Assembly (NCBI RefSeq): GCF_027923465.1
Contig: NZ_BRLB01000001.1
Coordinates: 1,240,001-1,304,000 of the forward strand
Length of the DNA: 64,000 bases
Source of the DNA: Vallitalea longa
GTDB taxonomy: Bacteria; Bacillota; Clostridia; Lachnospirales; Vallitaleaceae
Direction of reading: 5' to 3'
The position numbers and the translations under genes are program-made. The notes beneath the pieces are model-generated. The model made no database searches. It was not told the origin of the DNA and was given only the letters and a program-made list of their open reading frames with translations. This document shows, piece after piece, positions 63,169 through 64,000 of the stretch (within the stretch, counting starts at the first letter, position 1; each line of letters starts with the position of its first letter).

Positions 63169-63287
63169 GGAAAACATATTAATTATTAACTTTCAATATT
63201 AACTGGCATTTTAACGATATCTAATATTGAAATTCTAATTCCATTAACTACAGAAAAAAGTTGTTCATGAAAGAGGAGAGGTTTTTT

Positions 63288-64000
63288 ATGAAGAAAATAG
63301 TAACTTTATTAATGATGGTAACTTTATTAATATCAGGATTTAATATTAATGTAAATGCAGGACAGTATCAACAGCAACCATCTGATTGGGCGGCTGAAGG
63401 TGTTAACCAAGCTATTGCAGATGGTTTAGTTCCAGAGGAAATTCAAGGTGATTATAATAAACCTATAACTAGAAGAGAATTTGCTACTCTAATGGTAACT
63501 GCTATATTTACTGGTTTTAATAAATATAATGAAGGTTATGAAGAACTTACTAAACTAGGCTGGGAATTTCGAACACTTACATTAGATAATTTCTTAGAAA
63601 AAGTTGAATCAGATATTAAATTCACTGATATAGATGATAAGTATATTGATGTCGCCAGTAGACTTGGTATTGTCAATGGTTTGGGTGATGGAACTTTCAA
63701 ACCAGATAATTATATAACTAGAGCTGAAGCAGCTGTTATGTTTACTAATTATACCCAAGTTATACGATCTGGAGACCCTGTAAGTGGACCAATAGAGATA
63801 GAAGACTTTTATTTGGTACCTGATTGGGCGAAAGATGGTGTATCTATGGCTTATACAGTTGATTTTATTAAGGGTACCAGACAAGTAATATATGGTATGA
63901 GTACACTGGATATTAAGCAAAAGGCATTATTTAGTCCATTAGATAATATAACCAGAGAGCAAGCTATATTAGTAGTCTCTAGACTTCAAGAATATGGAGT
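63288..64000 (+). CDS. SLH-domain surface protein, tandem copy, cut by the window end
   Basis: Starts at ATG 63288 with the same GAGGAGAGGTTTTTTATG leader as 62011 and is about 90% identical to that protein as far as it can be read (about 237 residues). Contains the signal, first and second SLH repeats, and most of the third (LDNITREQAILVVSRLQEY). The differences cluster between the second and third repeats (SGDPVSGPIEI) and just after (VDFIKGTRQVIYG). The frame is open at the window edge. Recent tandem duplication. Confidence 0.9.
   Translation, partial: MKKIVTLLMMVTLLISGFNINVNAGQYQQQPSDWAAEGVNQAIADGLVPEEIQGDYNKPITRREFATLMVTAIFTGFNKYNEGYEELTKLGWEFRTLTLDNFLEKVESDIKFTDIDDKYIDVASRLGIVNGLGDGTFKPDNYITRAEAAVMFTNYTQVIRSGDPVSGPIEIEDFYLVPDWAKDGVSMAYTVDFIKGTRQVIYGMSTLDIKQKALFSPLDNITREQAILVVSRLQEYG

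Overview
The window is AT-rich, with Shine-Dalgarno-led genes, TTG/GTG starts, a T-box leader, S-layer homology (SLH) proteins and type VII secretion genes of the low-GC kind. This points to a Gram-positive Bacillota of class Clostridia. A Vallitalea- or Lachnospirales-like anaerobe is my guess; the genus cannot be settled from the window.

Layout. (1) 0.1-4.7 kb: an antibiotic-type ABC exporter operon whose last gene, a YxeA-like gene, is split by an IS200/IS605 element with an intact TnpB and a wrecked TnpA. (2) 4.9-9.3 kb: a class V aminotransferase, a polytopic membrane protein, and proS behind a T-box leader. (3) 9.7-16.2 kb: a polymorphic-toxin island. It holds one full toxin with a ParB/sulfiredoxin-like tip and a SUKH-like immunity gene, a KptA RNA 2'-phosphotransferase, scraps of older cassettes, and a second near-identical toxin lacking its head and stopped by one nonsense codon, followed by its own candidate immunity gene. 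An IS256-family element follows. (4) 17.8-35.4 kb, minus strand: two cell-wall hydrolases with type VII-style N-termini, each followed by a lipoprotein. Between them are two SLH proteins, a 2254-residue glycine-rich secreted protein, a decayed copy of that protein and a truncated IS. (5) 35.5-49.2 kb, minus strand: the type VII secretion core, with EssC-like ATPase, YukD-like protein, LytTR regulator, three WXG100-type proteins, a TNT-type NAD glycohydrolase toxin with candidate immunity gene, and a CpaE/TadZ-like ATPase. (6) 49.5-61.7 kb, plus strand, divergent: a small sigma-like factor, a probable structured RNA, an HD-GYP protein and a Tad-like pilus or secretion operon (CpaB-like, MinD/CpaE-like, TadA ATPase, fused TadB/TadC, an OB-fold protein and five pilin-like proteins). 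(7) 62.0-64.0 kb: two tandem SLH genes, the last cut by the window edge.

How they may work together. The EssC machine would export small WXG proteins and larger effectors that share a helical N-terminal domain ending in a YxxxE motif. Effectors attack the cell wall (hydrolases) or the cytoplasm (TNT, ParB-like tip) and are paired with candidate immunity proteins. The Tad-like operon and the SLH/giant secreted proteins look like a surface apparatus. EsaA, EssA and EssB/YukC, standard parts of the Bacillus/Staphylococcus machine, are not seen here. The tight pairing of an EssC locus with a Tad-like operon, with a CpaE/TadZ-like protein on each side of the divergence, is the most interesting feature of the window.
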